Numbered from the stretch's first letter, positions 45,051 through 54,769 are shown. The stretch: 64,000 nucleotides of DNA from Micromonospora rubida (GCF_009908295.1 NZ_JAAALO010000001.1:496001-560000), one strand, 5' to 3'. Numbers and translations: made by a program. Notes: a model not told the origin generated them from the sequence alone.

Positions 45051-47047
45051 GCCGCCGGAGACTCGACACGAGCCACCGGGGCCTCGGCACGAGCCGCCGG
45101 AGCCTCTTCACGAGCCACCGGGGCCTCGGCACGAGCCGCCGGAGCCTCTTCACGAGCCGCCGGGGCTTCCGGGTCAGCATCCGGGGCGGCCGCCGGGGCG
45201 ACCCGGGCACGGCCCGAGCCGGGGTGCGGCAGGTGACCTGGGCGGCGCTGCGAGCCCGCCGGCCGGTCGTGGCGCGGCTCGCCGGCTGGTCGGTCGTCGA
45301 GGCGCTGCCGGCGCTGCTCTCCGGCGTGCTGGTCGCGCGGGCGGTCGACGAGGGCTTCCTGGCCGGCCGACCGGGTGTGGGCCTGGGCTGGCTGGGGCTG
45401 CTCGCCGGGGCGGTGCTCGTCGGCGCGGTGGCGACCGGCCGGACGTACCGGAGCCTCGGCGCGGTGGTCGAGCCGTTCCGGGACGACCTCGCCGCCCGGG
45501 TGGTCCGGGCGGCCCTGCGGGACGCCACCCGGGCCGGCGGACGCGCGGACAGCGCCTCGGCGGCCCGGCTGACCCACCAGGTGGAGCTGGTCCGGGACAC
45601 CTTCGCCGGTCTGCTGCTGGTGACCCGGGGCTTCCTGTTCGCCGCCGGGGCGGCCCTGCTGGGGCTGGTCGCCCTGGACCCGGTGGTCGCGGCGTTGGTG
45701 GCCGCGCCCCTGGTCGCCGGGCTGGCCGTGTTCCTCGGTGCGCTGCCGGCGATGGCCGGGCAGCAGCGCCGGTACGTCCGCGCCGGCGAGGAACTGGGCC
45801 GGGCCGGCGCGTCCGCGCTGTCCGGACACCGGGACGTGCGGGCGTGCGGGGCGGCCGGGCGGGTCGTCGCCGACGTGGGCCGGCGGGTGGCGGACCAGGC
45901 CGCCGCCGAGCGCGTCCTGAGCCGGATGTCCGCCGTGCGCAGCCTCAGCCTCGGCGTGGGCGGCTGGCTGCCGCTGGCGGTGCTGCTGCTGGCCGCGCCC
46001 CGGCTGGTGGACCGGGGCCTGACCGCCGGCGCGGTACTCGGCGCGCTGATCTACGTCTCCACCGGCCTCCAGCCCGCCCTGCACGCCCTGGTGCAGGGCC
46101 TCGGCGGGGGCGGCCTGCGCTACGTGGTCACCCTGGACCGCATCCTGCGGACCTGTCCGGACCCCCAGGACGAGCCCGACCCCCAGCGCGACGTCCCGTC
46201 GCCGGGGGGCGCGCCGGCCGACCGTCCGGACGAGCAGGCACCGTCAGCGCCGGACCCAGGCCCGGGCCCGCCGGCCGGGTTGGCCGGGTTGGCCGGCACC
46301 GGGCCGGCCGTGCTGGTGCGCGGGCTGACGTTCCGCTACGGCGCGGCGGCGCGGCCGGTGCTGGCGGACGTCACCCTGAGCCTGCCCGCCGGGGAGCACC
46401 TCGCCGTGGTCGGGGCGAGCGGGGCGGGCAAGTCCACCCTGGCCGCGCTGCTGTCCGGGCTGCTCGCCCCGCAGGCCGGCACGGTGCTCCTGGGCGGGGT
46501 CCCGGTGGCCGGCGCCCCGCCGGCCGCGCTGACCCGGCTGCGGGTGCTGGTGCCGCAGGAGGCGTACGTCTTCACCGGCTCGCTCGCCGACAACCTGCGC
46601 TACCTGCGCCCGGAGGCCGACGACGGCATCGTGGCGGACGCCGTCGACGCCCTCGGGGCGGGGGCGCTGGCCGCCCGGCTCGGCGGGCTGGACGGGGCGG
46701 TGACGCCGGGCGCGCTCTCCGCCGGCGAGCGGCAACTCGTCGCCGCGGTGCGCGCGTACCTGTCCCCCGCCCCGCTGGTGATCCTCGACGAGGCGACCTG
46801 TCACCTGGACCCGGCGGCCGAGGCGACGGTGGAGGACGCGTTCGCCCGCCGGCCCGGCACCCTGGTGGTGATCGCGCACCGGATCAGCTCCGCCGTCCGG
46901 GCCCGCCGGGTGCTCGTGGTCGACGGCGAGCGGCCGGTGGCCGGCACCCACGAGGAGCTGCTAACCCGGTCGGCGACCTACCGGGAGCTCGTCGGGCACT
47001 GGGACGACCGGCCCACGCCGGCACCGGCACCGGCCCGGCAGGGCTGA
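45047..47047 (+). CDS. ramB: ABC exporter of the SapB-like peptide (RamB-like)
   Basis: 666 residues from the ATG that overlaps the RamA-like stop. Six-segment membrane domain (~residues 75-350), a proline/aspartate-rich linker, then an ATPase domain with Walker A VGASGAGKST, signature LSAGERQ (A for the second glycine) and Walker B LVILDEATCHLD with the catalytic glutamate. Thus each half of the RamAB-like pair has one altered element. The first ~45 residues are an arginine/serine-rich extension made by a 21-bp tandem repeat. An internal GTG near 45223 would remove it, but the overlap favours the upstream ATG. A hairpin follows the gene. Confidence 0.87.
   Translation: MSRRRLDTSHRGLGTSRRSLFTSHRGLGTSRRSLFTSRRGFRVSIRGGRRGDPGTARAGVRQVTWAALRARRPVVARLAGWSVVEALPALLSGVLVARAVDEGFLAGRPGVGLGWLGLLAGAVLVGAVATGRTYRSLGAVVEPFRDDLAARVVRAALRDATRAGGRADSASAARLTHQVELVRDTFAGLLLVTRGFLFAAGAALLGLVALDPVVAALVAAPLVAGLAVFLGALPAMAGQQRRYVRAGEELGRAGASALSGHRDVRACGAAGRVVADVGRRVADQAAAERVLSRMSAVRSLSLGVGGWLPLAVLLLAAPRLVDRGLTAGAVLGALIYVSTGLQPALHALVQGLGGGGLRYVVTLDRILRTCPDPQDEPDPQRDVPSPGGAPADRPDEQAPSAPDPGPGPPAGLAGLAGTGPAVLVRGLTFRYGAAARPVLADVTLSLPAGEHLAVVGASGAGKSTLAALLSGLLAPQAGTVLLGGVPVAGAPPAALTRLRVLVPQEAYVFTGSLADNLRYLRPEADDGIVADAVDALGAGALAARLGGLDGAVTPGALSAGERQLVAAVRAYLSPAPLVILDEATCHLDPAAEATVEDAFARRPGTLVVIAHRISSAVRARRVLVVDGERPVAGTHEELLTRSATYRELVGHWDDRPTPAPAPARQG
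45067..45171 (+). repeat. In-frame 21-bp tandem repeat, five copies
   Basis: Five contiguous 21-bp units, alternating between two variants so that they also read as 2.5 copies of a 42-bp unit. They encode alternating TSHRGLG / TSRRSLF heptads at the N-terminus of the RamB-like exporter. Confidence 0.93.
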
Positions 47048-47095
47048 CCCACCCGCCCTGCCTCACGCGCCCGTTCCGCCCTGCGCGCCCGCCCC

Positions 47096-47117
47096 GCCGC
47101 CGCTCCTTCACGGCGGC
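47096..47117. terminator. Hairpin between convergent ramB and regulator
   Basis: GCCGCCG and CGGCGGC arms (7 bp) with an 8-base loop in the 87-base gap between convergent genes. Moderate stability, plausible terminator. Confidence 0.55.
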
Positions 47118-47134
47118 TCGCGGGGGGTCTCGCG

Positions 47135-47713
47135 TCAGATCCAGCCGGACTCCCGGGCCACCCGGACCGCCTCGACCCGGGTCCGGGCCCCGGTCTTGCG
47201 GGCGATCCGCCCGAGGTGGTTGCGGACGGTCCCGTGCGAGAGCCGCAGCGAGCCGGCCACCTCGGCGACCGGGGCCCCGGCGGCGGTCAGCCGCAGCACC
47301 TCGGTCTCCCGTTCGGTCAGCGGGCTGTCGGCGCCGAGCGCCGCCAGCACCAGCTCGGCGTCCACCACCGACTCGCGCCGGGCGAGCCGCCGGATTCCGT
47401 CGACCACCCGGTGCGGGGCCACGTCGCTGGCGAGGATGCCGACCGTCCGGCCCGGGGAGAACACGCTGTACAGGCCCCGGGCGCGGCGGGGGTCGGCGAG
47501 CACCAGCAGGGGGCACCGCTGCGGCGCCGCCCCGTCGGCCATCAGGTCGAAGTCCACCACCGCGACGTCCGGCCGGCCGGCGCGGACCGCCTGGCCGACC
47601 GCGTCACCACGGCCCACCTCCGCCACCACGTGGATGTCCTCCTCGGCGGCGAGGACGAGCGACAACGCGCCCCGGACCAGGGCACCGTCCAGGGCGAGCA
47701 GGGTACGGATCAC
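47135..47713 (-). CDS. NarL/LuxR-type response regulator, RamR-like (atypical)
   Basis: 192 residues from the GTG at 47713, preceded by GGGAGAGG; a GTG at 47746 would add 11 residues. A receiver domain (VIRTLLALDGALVRGAL..., phosphoacceptor Asp54 in VAVVDFDLM) is joined to a LuxR-type helix-turn-helix (PLTERETEVLRLTAAGAPVAEVAGSLRLSHGTVRNHL). The acidic pair normally at the start (D-D) is reduced to L-D, and the conserved lysine of the receiver is missing (GILASDV where GxxxKxA is usual), so conventional phosphorylation control is doubtful. Placed convergent to ramCSAB, as expected for a RamR equivalent. Which of the two regulators here is the true RamR cannot be told. Confidence 0.85.
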   Translation of the reverse strand: MIRTLLALDGALVRGALSLVLAAEEDIHVVAEVGRGDAVGQAVRAGRPDVAVVDFDLMADGAAPQRCPLLVLADPRRARGLYSVFSPGRTVGILASDVAPHRVVDGIRRLARRESVVDAELVLAALGADSPLTERETEVLRLTAAGAPVAEVAGSLRLSHGTVRNHLGRIARKTGARTRVEAVRVARESGWI

Positions 47714-47836
47714 GGCGGACCTCTCCCGAGCATCTCCATTGATCACGGACAGTCAACATTCAAACACGTAACTGCCGGGTCCGCTCGGTGAGCGGGCGGA
47801 CCCGGGCGCTCACCGCGCCGGGCCAGCCCGCGACAA

Positions 47837-48442
47837 CTACAGCCAGCCGTCCCGCTGTGCCAGTCGGACGGCCTCCATCCGGTTGCGGGCACCGGTCTTG
47901 CGCAGGATGGCCGACAGGTGGTTGCGCACCGTCCCGTGGGCCAGGAAGAGCCGACGGGCGATCTCCTTCAGCGGCAGGCCCTCGGCCGCCACCCGCAGCA
48001 CCTCCAGCTCCCGGCGGGTCAGCGGGTTGGCCGGCGGGCTCAGCACGGCCGCCGCGGCGGCCGGGTCGATGACCCGCTCACCGGCGGCGGTCGTCCGGAC
48101 CGCGCGCACCAGCTCCGACAGCCCGGCGTCCTTGCTGACCAGGCCGCGCGTGCCGGCCGCCAGCGCCGCCTCGACCAGCGGCGGGCTCCAGCGGTGGCTC
48201 ATCGCCAGCACGGCCGTCCCCGGGGCCTCGGCGACCACCTTCGCCACCACCGACGCCGACTCGGGCACCTCCGGCCTCAGCCCCAGCACCAACACCTCCG
48301 GGTGCTCCCTGCGCAGCACCCCCCACAACTCACCGATGCCTGCGGCATCGGCGACGACCTCGATGTCCTCCTCGTTCGACAGCGCGGCGCACAGCGCGCT
48401 GCGCAGCAGTCCCATGTCCTCGGCCACGACGACGTGGATCAC
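47837..48442 (-). CDS. NarL/LuxR-type response regulator lacking phosphoacceptor
   Basis: 201 residues from the GTG at 48442; the adjacent GTG at 48445 is equally possible (GGAG upstream). Receiver domain VIHVVVAEDMGLLRSALCAAL keeps the acidic pair and the lysine (GLVSKDAG). The phosphoacceptor position, where P-D-V-x-x-L-D is normal, reads PEVLVLGLRPE, giving glycine 54. The DNA-binding domain (PLTRRELEVLRVAAEGLPLKEIARRLFLAHGTVRNHL) is complete. It must therefore act without aspartyl phosphorylation at the usual site, or bind a ligand. Same orientation as the neighbouring regulator, 123 bases upstream of it. No histidine kinase gene is paired with either. Confidence 0.85.
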   Translation of the reverse strand: MIHVVVAEDMGLLRSALCAALSNEEDIEVVADAAGIGELWGVLRREHPEVLVLGLRPEVPESASVVAKVVAEAPGTAVLAMSHRWSPPLVEAALAAGTRGLVSKDAGLSELVRAVRTTAAGERVIDPAAAAAVLSPPANPLTRRELEVLRVAAEGLPLKEIARRLFLAHGTVRNHLSAILRKTGARNRMEAVRLAQRDGWL

Positions 48443-48639
48443 CACGTATCTCCGATCTCGGGTACGCGTCGCGCCGCCCGGACCACCGGCTCGACGCCAG
48501 GGCGGGTGCGGTGCGCGCGGGAACGGACAGCGTCGGCCCGGAGCGGTGCCACGACGGGTGCTCACGGGCCACGGCGGGCCACGTCGGGCGGTCGGCACGG
48601 CACGGAGCCGTCGACCGCGGGACGGGCCGGACCGCGGGC

Positions 48640-49686
48640 TCAGCCGGGGCGGACGGTCACTGCCGGGACCCGGTCGTCGACCGGAACCGACGAGCGCGTG
48701 GTGCGCTCCCGGCCAGCGACGTACGACGGCCAGCGGGTGTCGTCGGTCGAGGCGGGCGCGGGCCCGGATCCGGTACGGCCGTCGTCGGCGCGCTCGGTGG
48801 GCGGCACCGACCGGCCGGGGCCGCCCGACGGCTGCGCCTCGGCCGCCGTACCGACCTGCCCCGAGGCTGCCCGGGCCGCGCCGGGACCTGCCGTCCAGCC
48901 GGTCGGGGACGCCACGGCCGCCCCGGAGGACATGCCGCCGACCCGGCCGGACGGCAGCGGGGCCGGCACACCGGGAACGGACGCGGGGACGCCGAACCCC
49001 GGCGCCCCGGGCTCGACCGGCCCGCCGGGCGGCGCGGGCCCGGCCGGTGGGGTCGCGGGCCCGGGTGGACCCGCCGGGTCGGCCGGCAGGGCAGGCAGCG
49101 CCGGCAGCAGTGGGGTGAGCAGTTCGTCGACCAACTCCAGGGCCGGCGGCAGGACCTGCTGCGCTGCCCCGGTGACCGCGTCGGTGACCAGCCCGGCCAG
49201 GGCGGTCGTGAGGCTCCCGACGCCGCCCGGCGACGCCGCCCCGGACCCGGGACGGGCGTCGGGCAGCGACGGCTTTCCGGACCCAGGACCGGCGTCGGGC
49301 CGCGCGGGCCGAACCGGGCCCGGGGCGTCGGGCTCCGCCGGAGGGGGAGCTGCCGGCGAAAGCGGCAGCGGACTGGTGGGCCGGTCGACGAGGCGGTCCG
49401 GGCGGGAGACACCGGGCCGACCACCGTCGGAATGGCCACGGCCGGGCTCGCCACGGCCGGGCTCAGCGGGACCGGCGGGCCGGGCGTGGTCGGCGCGGGC
49501 GGACAGGATGCCATCAAGGACACCAGCCAGCGGGCCCACCCGGCGAGACGCCCCGTCGGGGCCCGCTGCGGCCGGAGGCCGGCCGCCGTCGTGCGCGGCG
49601 ACGGGGCCGGCGAGCAGCACGGCCCCGACGATCCCGGCACCCGCCGCGGCCAGCAACAACCCGATCTGCCGTACGAGCCGAGCCAC
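48640..49686 (-). CDS. Proline-rich secreted protein, unknown
   Basis: About 348 residues from the GTG at 49686 (GGAGG upstream). N-terminal signal peptide: basic ARLVRQ, hydrophobic core GLLLAAAGAGIVGAVLLAG and an AAHD-type cleavage site. The mature protein is proline-, glycine-, alanine- and aspartate-rich and apparently unstructured. It has one hydrophobic central segment (GSLTTALAGLVTDAVTGAAQ to LLTPLLPALPALP) and no cysteine, LPxTG or catalytic motif. Similar low-complexity secreted proteins of actinomycetes are cell-surface associated. Position next to the SapB-like locus suggests, but does not show, a surface role. The 5' flank holds a perfect 22-bp inverted repeat. Confidence 0.65.
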   Translation of the reverse strand: MARLVRQIGLLLAAAGAGIVGAVLLAGPVAAHDGGRPPAAAGPDGASRRVGPLAGVLDGILSARADHARPAGPAEPGRGEPGRGHSDGGRPGVSRPDRLVDRPTSPLPLSPAAPPPAEPDAPGPVRPARPDAGPGSGKPSLPDARPGSGAASPGGVGSLTTALAGLVTDAVTGAAQQVLPPALELVDELLTPLLPALPALPADPAGPPGPATPPAGPAPPGGPVEPGAPGFGVPASVPGVPAPLPSGRVGGMSSGAAVASPTGWTAGPGAARAASGQVGTAAEAQPSGGPGRSVPPTERADDGRTGSGPAPASTDDTRWPSYVAGRERTTRSSVPVDDRVPAVTVRPG

Positions 49687-50109
49687 CCCCACCTCCACCG
49701 CCCCTGCGCGCACTTTCACGGAATGTGTGGCATCGGCGCGCGCCAGAGCCACACATTCCGTGAAAGTGCACGCACCGGGGGCCTCCGTGGCCGGGGAGGC
49801 GGGGGGGCAGCACGCCGATGTGGTCACCACGGCCGGTGCGGGGCGGACAGCAAGACAGCGGGACAGCGCACGCGGACAGCCCCCTCCTCGAAGACGTCGA
49901 CACATCGTAACGACGCCATCACCCTCACGCATCCCCCGGCCGGCTCGGTCCTGCCCGGCGAGCCGGACGCTCACCCGGCCGGGGGTTGGGCGCGCAGCGC
50001 GGCAACCCGGGCCACCGTGAGGTACGACGGTTGGGCTCCGGCGGCCGGCGGAACGCCTCAGGACAGCTCCGGGCCGGCCGGGGTCAAGGCACGGGGGGTC
50101 CGGTCGGGG
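49687..50109. other. Spacer with inverted repeat, no gene seen
   Basis: 423 bases between two minus-strand genes. It contains the perfect inverted repeat listed separately. The rest is GC-rich sequence without a credible open frame. Confidence 0.5.
49710..49769. repeat. Perfect 22-bp inverted repeat
   Basis: Arms 49710-49731 and 49748-49769 are exact complements (GCACTTTCACGGAATGTG at the start of the left arm). The 16-base middle contains the 10-bp palindrome GGCGCGCGCC, separated from the arms by three mismatched bases on each side. The arms are less GC-rich than the surroundings. Immediately upstream of the secreted proline-rich protein's start, it could be a mobile palindromic element, an operator, or a terminator for the large kinase gene. 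Confidence 0.9.
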
Positions 50110-53100
50110 TCAGGCGTCGAGCCAGCGGCGGATGCAGTGCAGCAGGTCCTCGGCGTCCACCGGCTTGGTAACGTAGTCGCTGGCCCCGGAGGTGATGCTC
50201 TTCTCCCGGTCACCGTGCATCGCCTTGGCCGTCACGGCGATGATCGGCAGGTCGGCGTAGCGTGGCATCGCCCGGATGGCGGCGGTGGCGGCGTACCCGT
50301 CCATCTCCGGCATCATCACGTCCATCAGCACCAGGTCGATGTCGTCGTGACGCATCAGGGTCTCGATGCCCTTGCGGCCGTTCTCGGCGTACACCACGTC
50401 GAGCCCGTGCAGCTCCAGGATGTTGGTCAGGGCGAAGACGTTGCGGGCGTCGTCGTCGACCACCAGGACCTTGCGCCCGGCCAGCCCGGCGGCGACGACA
50501 CCCCAGGGCGCGTCGGCCTCCTGGGCCGGCCGACCCAGCGGCACCACCCGCTCGGGCACGTCCATCGACAGGTGCAGGGCGATCCGCTCGCGCAGGTCGT
50601 CCAGGCTGGCGACGATCTCCAGGGGACGGGCCCCGGCCGTCGCCCGGAGCAGGGCCTCCTGCCCGGGCGCCAGTGGCCGCGCGTGGTACGCCAGCACCGG
50701 CACGCCGCCGTTCACGGCGTCGTCGTGCAGCGCCCTGAGCAGCACGGTGCCGCTGTCGTCCGGCAGGTCCAGGTGGACCACGAGGCAGCGGTGCCGACGA
50801 CGGGCCACGGCCTTCAGCGCCGCGGGGGCGTCCAGGACGGTGGCCACCTCGACCGGCGGGAGGCCGTCGGTGAGCCCGGCCGCGATGCCGTGGACCAGCA
50901 TGGTCAGCAGGCCCTTGTCGTGGTGTTCGAGGACGAGGATGCGCCGCTCGTCCGCCGGGGGCGGGCCGGTCGGCAGCCCGAACGGGGCGGGCACGGCCGC
51001 GAGGTCGCGCGCGACCTGGCCGGCGAGGGCGGCGAGGGACGTCGGGAGGCCGGCGGGTACGGCCGAGCCGGGCACGGTGGCCGGCAGGTAGAGGGTGAAG
51101 GTGCTGCCCCGCCCGAGGACGCTGCGCGCGGTGATCCGGCCGCCCAGCAGGTGGGCGATCTCCCGGCTGATCGACAGGCCCAGCCCGGTTCCGCCGTACC
51201 GGCGGCTGGTGGTGCCGTCGGCCTGCTGGAACGCGTCGAAGATCGCGGTGAGGTGCTGCTCGGCGATCCCGATGCCGGTGTCGACGACCCGGAAGGCCAG
51301 CACGGCCTCCCCCGGCGCGAACCGCTCGGGCAGCTCTTCCGGGCGGGCCCGCTCGATGCGCAGTTCCACCCGGCCCTGCTCGGTGAACTTGACGGCGTTG
51401 GAGACGAGGTTGCGCAGCACCTGCCGCAACCGCTGCTCGTCGGTGTGCAGCCGCTGCGGCACGTCCGGCGCGGTGCTGATCTCCAGCGCCAGGCCGCGCG
51501 GTGTGGTCAGCGGCCTGAACGTGGCGTCGACGTAGTCGCGCAGCACGCCCACCTCGAACGTCTCCGGGTTGATGTCCATCTTGCCGGCCTCCACCTTGGA
51601 CAGGTCGAGGATGTCGTTGATCAGTTGGAGCAGGTCGGTGCCGGCGGAGTGGATGACGGTGGCGTACTCGACCTGCTTGGCGGTCAGGTTGCGGTTCGGG
51701 TTCTGGGCCAGCAGTTGGGCCAGGATGAGCAGCGAGTTCAGCGGGGTACGCAGCTCGTGGCTCATGTTGGCGAGGAACTCCGACTTGTACTTCGAGGCCA
51801 GCGCGAGCTGCTGGGCGCGGGCCTCCAACTCCTGGCGGGCCTGCTCGATCTCGGAGTTCTTGGTCTCGATGTCGTGGTTCTGCCGGGCCAGCAGCGCCGC
51901 CTTGTCCTCCAGGTCGGCGTTCGAGCGCTGGAGTTCCTCGGAGCGGGCCTGGAGCTCCTCCGAGCGGGCCCGAAGCTCGGCGGCGAGGCGTTGCGACTCG
52001 GTGAGCAGCACGTCGGTGCGGGCGTTGGCGACGATGGTGTTGACGTTGACGCCGATGGTCTCCATGAGCTGGTCGAGGAAGTCCCGGTGCGCCTCGGTGA
52101 ACCGGCTCATGCTGGCCAGCTCGATGACGCCGAGCACCTGGTCCTCGAACAGGATCGGGAGGACCACCAGGTGCAGCGGTACGGCGGCGCCGAGGCTGGA
52201 CGAGACGGTGACGTAGCCGGCGGGGACGGCGTCCACCACGATCGCCCGCTTGCTCACCGCGGCCTGCCCGACGAGGGACTCGCCGAGGGTGTACCGGCGG
52301 CCGGAGGCCCGGTGGCCGTACCCGCCGACCACCCGCAGGGTGCGCGCGTCCCCGGTCTCCTCCACCAGGAGGAAGGTGCCGAGCTGCGCGGAGACCAGCG
52401 GGGCCAGCTCGTCCATCACCAGCCCGGCGACCACCTCCAGGTCCCGGTGGCCCTGCATCAGGCCGGAGATCCGGGCGAGGTTGGTCTTCAGCCAGTCCTG
52501 TTCCTGGTTCATCCGGGTGGTCTCGCGCAGCGACTCCACCATGGAGTTGATGTTGTCCTTCAGCTCGGCGACCTCGCCGGAGGCGTCCACGGTGATCGAG
52601 CGGGTCAGGTCGCCGGTGGCCACCGCGCTGGTCACCTCGGCGATGGCCCGGACCTGCCGGGTGAGGTTTCCGGCCAGCTCGTTGACGTTCTCGGTGAGCC
52701 GCTTCCAGGTGCCGGAGACGCCCTCCACCTCGGCCTGCCCGCCGAGCCGCCCCTCGCTGCCCACCTCCCGGGCCACCCGGGTCACCTCGGCGGCGAACGA
52801 CGAGAGCTGGTCCACCATCGTGTTGATGGTCGTCTTCAGCTCCAGGATCTCACCGCGGGCGTCGACGTCGATCTTCCGGGTCAGGTCGCCCTGGGCCACG
52901 GCGGTGGTCACCTGGGCGATGTTCCGCACCTGGCCGGTGAGGTTGTTGGCCATCGAGTTGACGTTGTCGGTGAGGTCCTTCCAGGTGCCGGCCACGTTGG
53001 GCACCCGGGCCTGGCCGCCGAGCCGCCCCTCCGTGCCCACCTCCCGGGCCACCCGGGTCACCTCGTCGGCGAACGCGCCGAGGGTGTCGACCATGGTGTT

Positions 53101-54657
53101 GATGGTCTGGGCGAGCACGGCCACCTCACCCTTGGCCTCCACCGTGATCTTGCGGCTCAGGTCGCCCTGGGCCACCGCCGTGGCGACCAGGGCGATCGAG
53201 CGCACCTGGTTGGTGAGGTTGTTGGCCATCTCGTTGACGTTGTCGGTGAGGTCCTTCCAGGTGCCGCCGACGTTGGACACCCGGGCCTGGCCGCCGAGCC
53301 GCCCCTCCGTGCCCACCTCCCGGGCCACCCGGGTCACCTCGTCGGCGAACGCGGAGAGCTGGTCGACCATCGTGTTGATGGTCTCCTTGAGGGCCAGGAT
53401 CTCGCCCCGGGCGTCGACCCGGATCTTCTGGGTCAGGTCGCCCTTGGCCACGGCCGTGGTGACCTCGGCGATGCTGCGGACCTGGGCGGTGAGGTTGTCG
53501 GCCATGACGTTCACCGACTCGGTGAGGTCCTTCCAGGTGCCCGAGACGCCCTTGACGTCGGCCTGGCCGCCGAGCCGCCCCTCCGTACCCACCTCCCGGG
53601 CCACCCGGGTCACCTCGTCGGCGAACGACGAGAGCTGCTCCACCATCGTGTTGATGGTGTTCTTCAGCTCCAGGATCTCGCCGTGCGCGGTGACGGTGAT
53701 CTTCTGCGACAGGTCCCCCCGGGCCACCGCCGTGGCGACCTGGGCGATGCTGCGCACCTGGTCGGTGAGGTTGACCGCCATCGAGTTCACCGAGTCGGTC
53801 AGGTCCCGCCACGTCCCGGCGACGCCGCTGACCTGGGCCTGGCCGCCGAGCCGGCCGTCGGTGCCGACCTCCCGGGCCACCCGGGTCACCTCGTCGGCGA
53901 ACGACGAGAGCTGGTCCACCATCGTGTTGATGGTGCTCTTGAGTTCGAGGATCTCGCCCCGGGCGTCCACGGTGATCTTCTGCGACAGGTCCCCCCGGGC
54001 CACCGCCGTGGTGACCTGGGCGATGTTCCGCACCTGGCTGGTCAGGTTGCCGGCCATGAAGTTCACCGAGTCGGTCAGGTCGCGCCAGGTGCCGGCCACC
54101 CCGGGCACCTCGGCCTGGCCGCCGAGCCGGCCCTCGCTGCCCACTTCCCGGGCCACCCGGGTCACCTCGTCGGCGAACGACGAGAGCTGGTCCACCATCG
54201 TGTTGATGGTGACCTTCAGCTCCAGGATCTCGCCCCGGACATCCACGGTGATCTTCTGCGACAGGTCCCCCCGGGCCACCGCCGTGGCCACCTCGGCGAT
54301 GTCGCGCACCTGGTCGGTCAGGTTGCCGGCCATGGCGTTCACCGAGTCGGTGAGGTCCTTCCAGGTGCCTGACACCCCGGGCACCTCGGCCTGGCCGCCG
54401 AGCTGGCCCTCGGTGCCCACCTCGCGGGCCACCCGGGTCACCTCGGAGGTAAACAGCGAGAGCTGGTCGACCATGCCGTTGAACACGGTGGCGATCTCGC
54501 CGAGCAGGCCGTCGCCGTCCTCCGGCAGCCGGGTGCCGAAGTCGCCGTCGCGCACCGCGGTCAGGCCCGCCAGCAGTTGCCGCAGGCCCGGGTCGGTCAC
54601 CGATCCGGCCGGACCGGGAGCCGTACCACTACGCCGTGCCGCCGACTGCTCGACCAT
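50110..54657 (-). CDS. Poly-HAMP hybrid histidine kinase
   Basis: 1515 residues from the ATG at 54657 (GGGGGG upstream). Order: short N-terminus without membrane segment; seven ~92-residue repeats, each a HAMP-like pair (…[17 protein letters not shown]…[11 protein letters not shown]…) over residues ~40-730; a GAF domain (~750-900); coiled coil ([17 protein letters not shown]); HisKA with His967 ([13 protein letters not shown]); an HATPase domain ([15 protein letters not shown]); a degenerate receiver; and a C-terminal receiver with Asp1446 ([13 protein letters not shown]) and KPV. The design is like fungal group III (Nik1/Os-1) osmosensing kinases and their actinomycete relatives. Cytosolic. 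The RsbW-like ATPase gene upstream lies 112 bases away on the same strand and may be linked. Confidence 0.92.
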   Translation of the reverse strand: MVEQSAARRSGTAPGPAGSVTDPGLRQLLAGLTAVRDGDFGTRLPEDGDGLLGEIATVFNGMVDQLSLFTSEVTRVAREVGTEGQLGGQAEVPGVSGTWKDLTDSVNAMAGNLTDQVRDIAEVATAVARGDLSQKITVDVRGEILELKVTINTMVDQLSSFADEVTRVAREVGSEGRLGGQAEVPGVAGTWRDLTDSVNFMAGNLTSQVRNIAQVTTAVARGDLSQKITVDARGEILELKSTINTMVDQLSSFADEVTRVAREVGTDGRLGGQAQVSGVAGTWRDLTDSVNSMAVNLTDQVRSIAQVATAVARGDLSQKITVTAHGEILELKNTINTMVEQLSSFADEVTRVAREVGTEGRLGGQADVKGVSGTWKDLTESVNVMADNLTAQVRSIAEVTTAVAKGDLTQKIRVDARGEILALKETINTMVDQLSAFADEVTRVAREVGTEGRLGGQARVSNVGGTWKDLTDNVNEMANNLTNQVRSIALVATAVAQGDLSRKITVEAKGEVAVLAQTINTMVDTLGAFADEVTRVAREVGTEGRLGGQARVPNVAGTWKDLTDNVNSMANNLTGQVRNIAQVTTAVAQGDLTRKIDVDARGEILELKTTINTMVDQLSSFAAEVTRVAREVGSEGRLGGQAEVEGVSGTWKRLTENVNELAGNLTRQVRAIAEVTSAVATGDLTRSITVDASGEVAELKDNINSMVESLRETTRMNQEQDWLKTNLARISGLMQGHRDLEVVAGLVMDELAPLVSAQLGTFLLVEETGDARTLRVVGGYGHRASGRRYTLGESLVGQAAVSKRAIVVDAVPAGYVTVSSSLGAAVPLHLVVLPILFEDQVLGVIELASMSRFTEAHRDFLDQLMETIGVNVNTIVANARTDVLLTESQRLAAELRARSEELQARSEELQRSNADLEDKAALLARQNHDIETKNSEIEQARQELEARAQQLALASKYKSEFLANMSHELRTPLNSLLILAQLLAQNPNRNLTAKQVEYATVIHSAGTDLLQLINDILDLSKVEAGKMDINPETFEVGVLRDYVDATFRPLTTPRGLALEISTAPDVPQRLHTDEQRLRQVLRNLVSNAVKFTEQGRVELRIERARPEELPERFAPGEAVLAFRVVDTGIGIAEQHLTAIFDAFQQADGTTSRRYGGTGLGLSISREIAHLLGGRITARSVLGRGSTFTLYLPATVPGSAVPAGLPTSLAALAGQVARDLAAVPAPFGLPTGPPPADERRILVLEHHDKGLLTMLVHGIAAGLTDGLPPVEVATVLDAPAALKAVARRRHRCLVVHLDLPDDSGTVLLRALHDDAVNGGVPVLAYHARPLAPGQEALLRATAGARPLEIVASLDDLRERIALHLSMDVPERVVPLGRPAQEADAPWGVVAAGLAGRKVLVVDDDARNVFALTNILELHGLDVVYAENGRKGIETLMRHDDIDLVLMDVMMPEMDGYAATAAIRAMPRYADLPIIAVTAKAMHGDREKSITSGASDYVTKPVDAEDLLHCIRRWLDA
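52600..54530 (-). repeat. Seven 276-bp internal repeats (HAMP modules)
   Basis: The segment encoding VTRVAREVG recurs exactly every 276 bp (near 52761, 53037, 53313, 53589, 53865, 54141 and 54417), with high nucleotide identity between units. Unit length is 92 codons, so unequal recombination would keep the frame. Confidence 0.9.
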
Positions 54658-54769
54658 CGCAACCCCCCGGAACCGACCCGCCGGGTGGACGGCCCGGCGG
54701 CGACGACAGCAAACCGGGCCAGTATGCACGTGACCGCGCGCGGACGGCGAGGAGTGGCCCTCCCGCGGC

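Noticed and set aside
45047..45222. CRISPR-like array at the start of the RamB-like gene
   Set aside because: The units are contiguous 21-mers with no spacers and remain in frame with the exporter.
49700..49974. Upstream extension of the proline-rich protein through the inverted repeat
   Set aside because: The extension would place a non-signal sequence ahead of a clear signal peptide; the GTG at 49686 has a good GGAGG site.
48511..54372. Open frame of 1953 codons antisense to the poly-HAMP kinase
   Set aside because: Its repeats mirror the kinase's repeats, and the kinase frame has complete HisKA, HATPase and receiver motifs.
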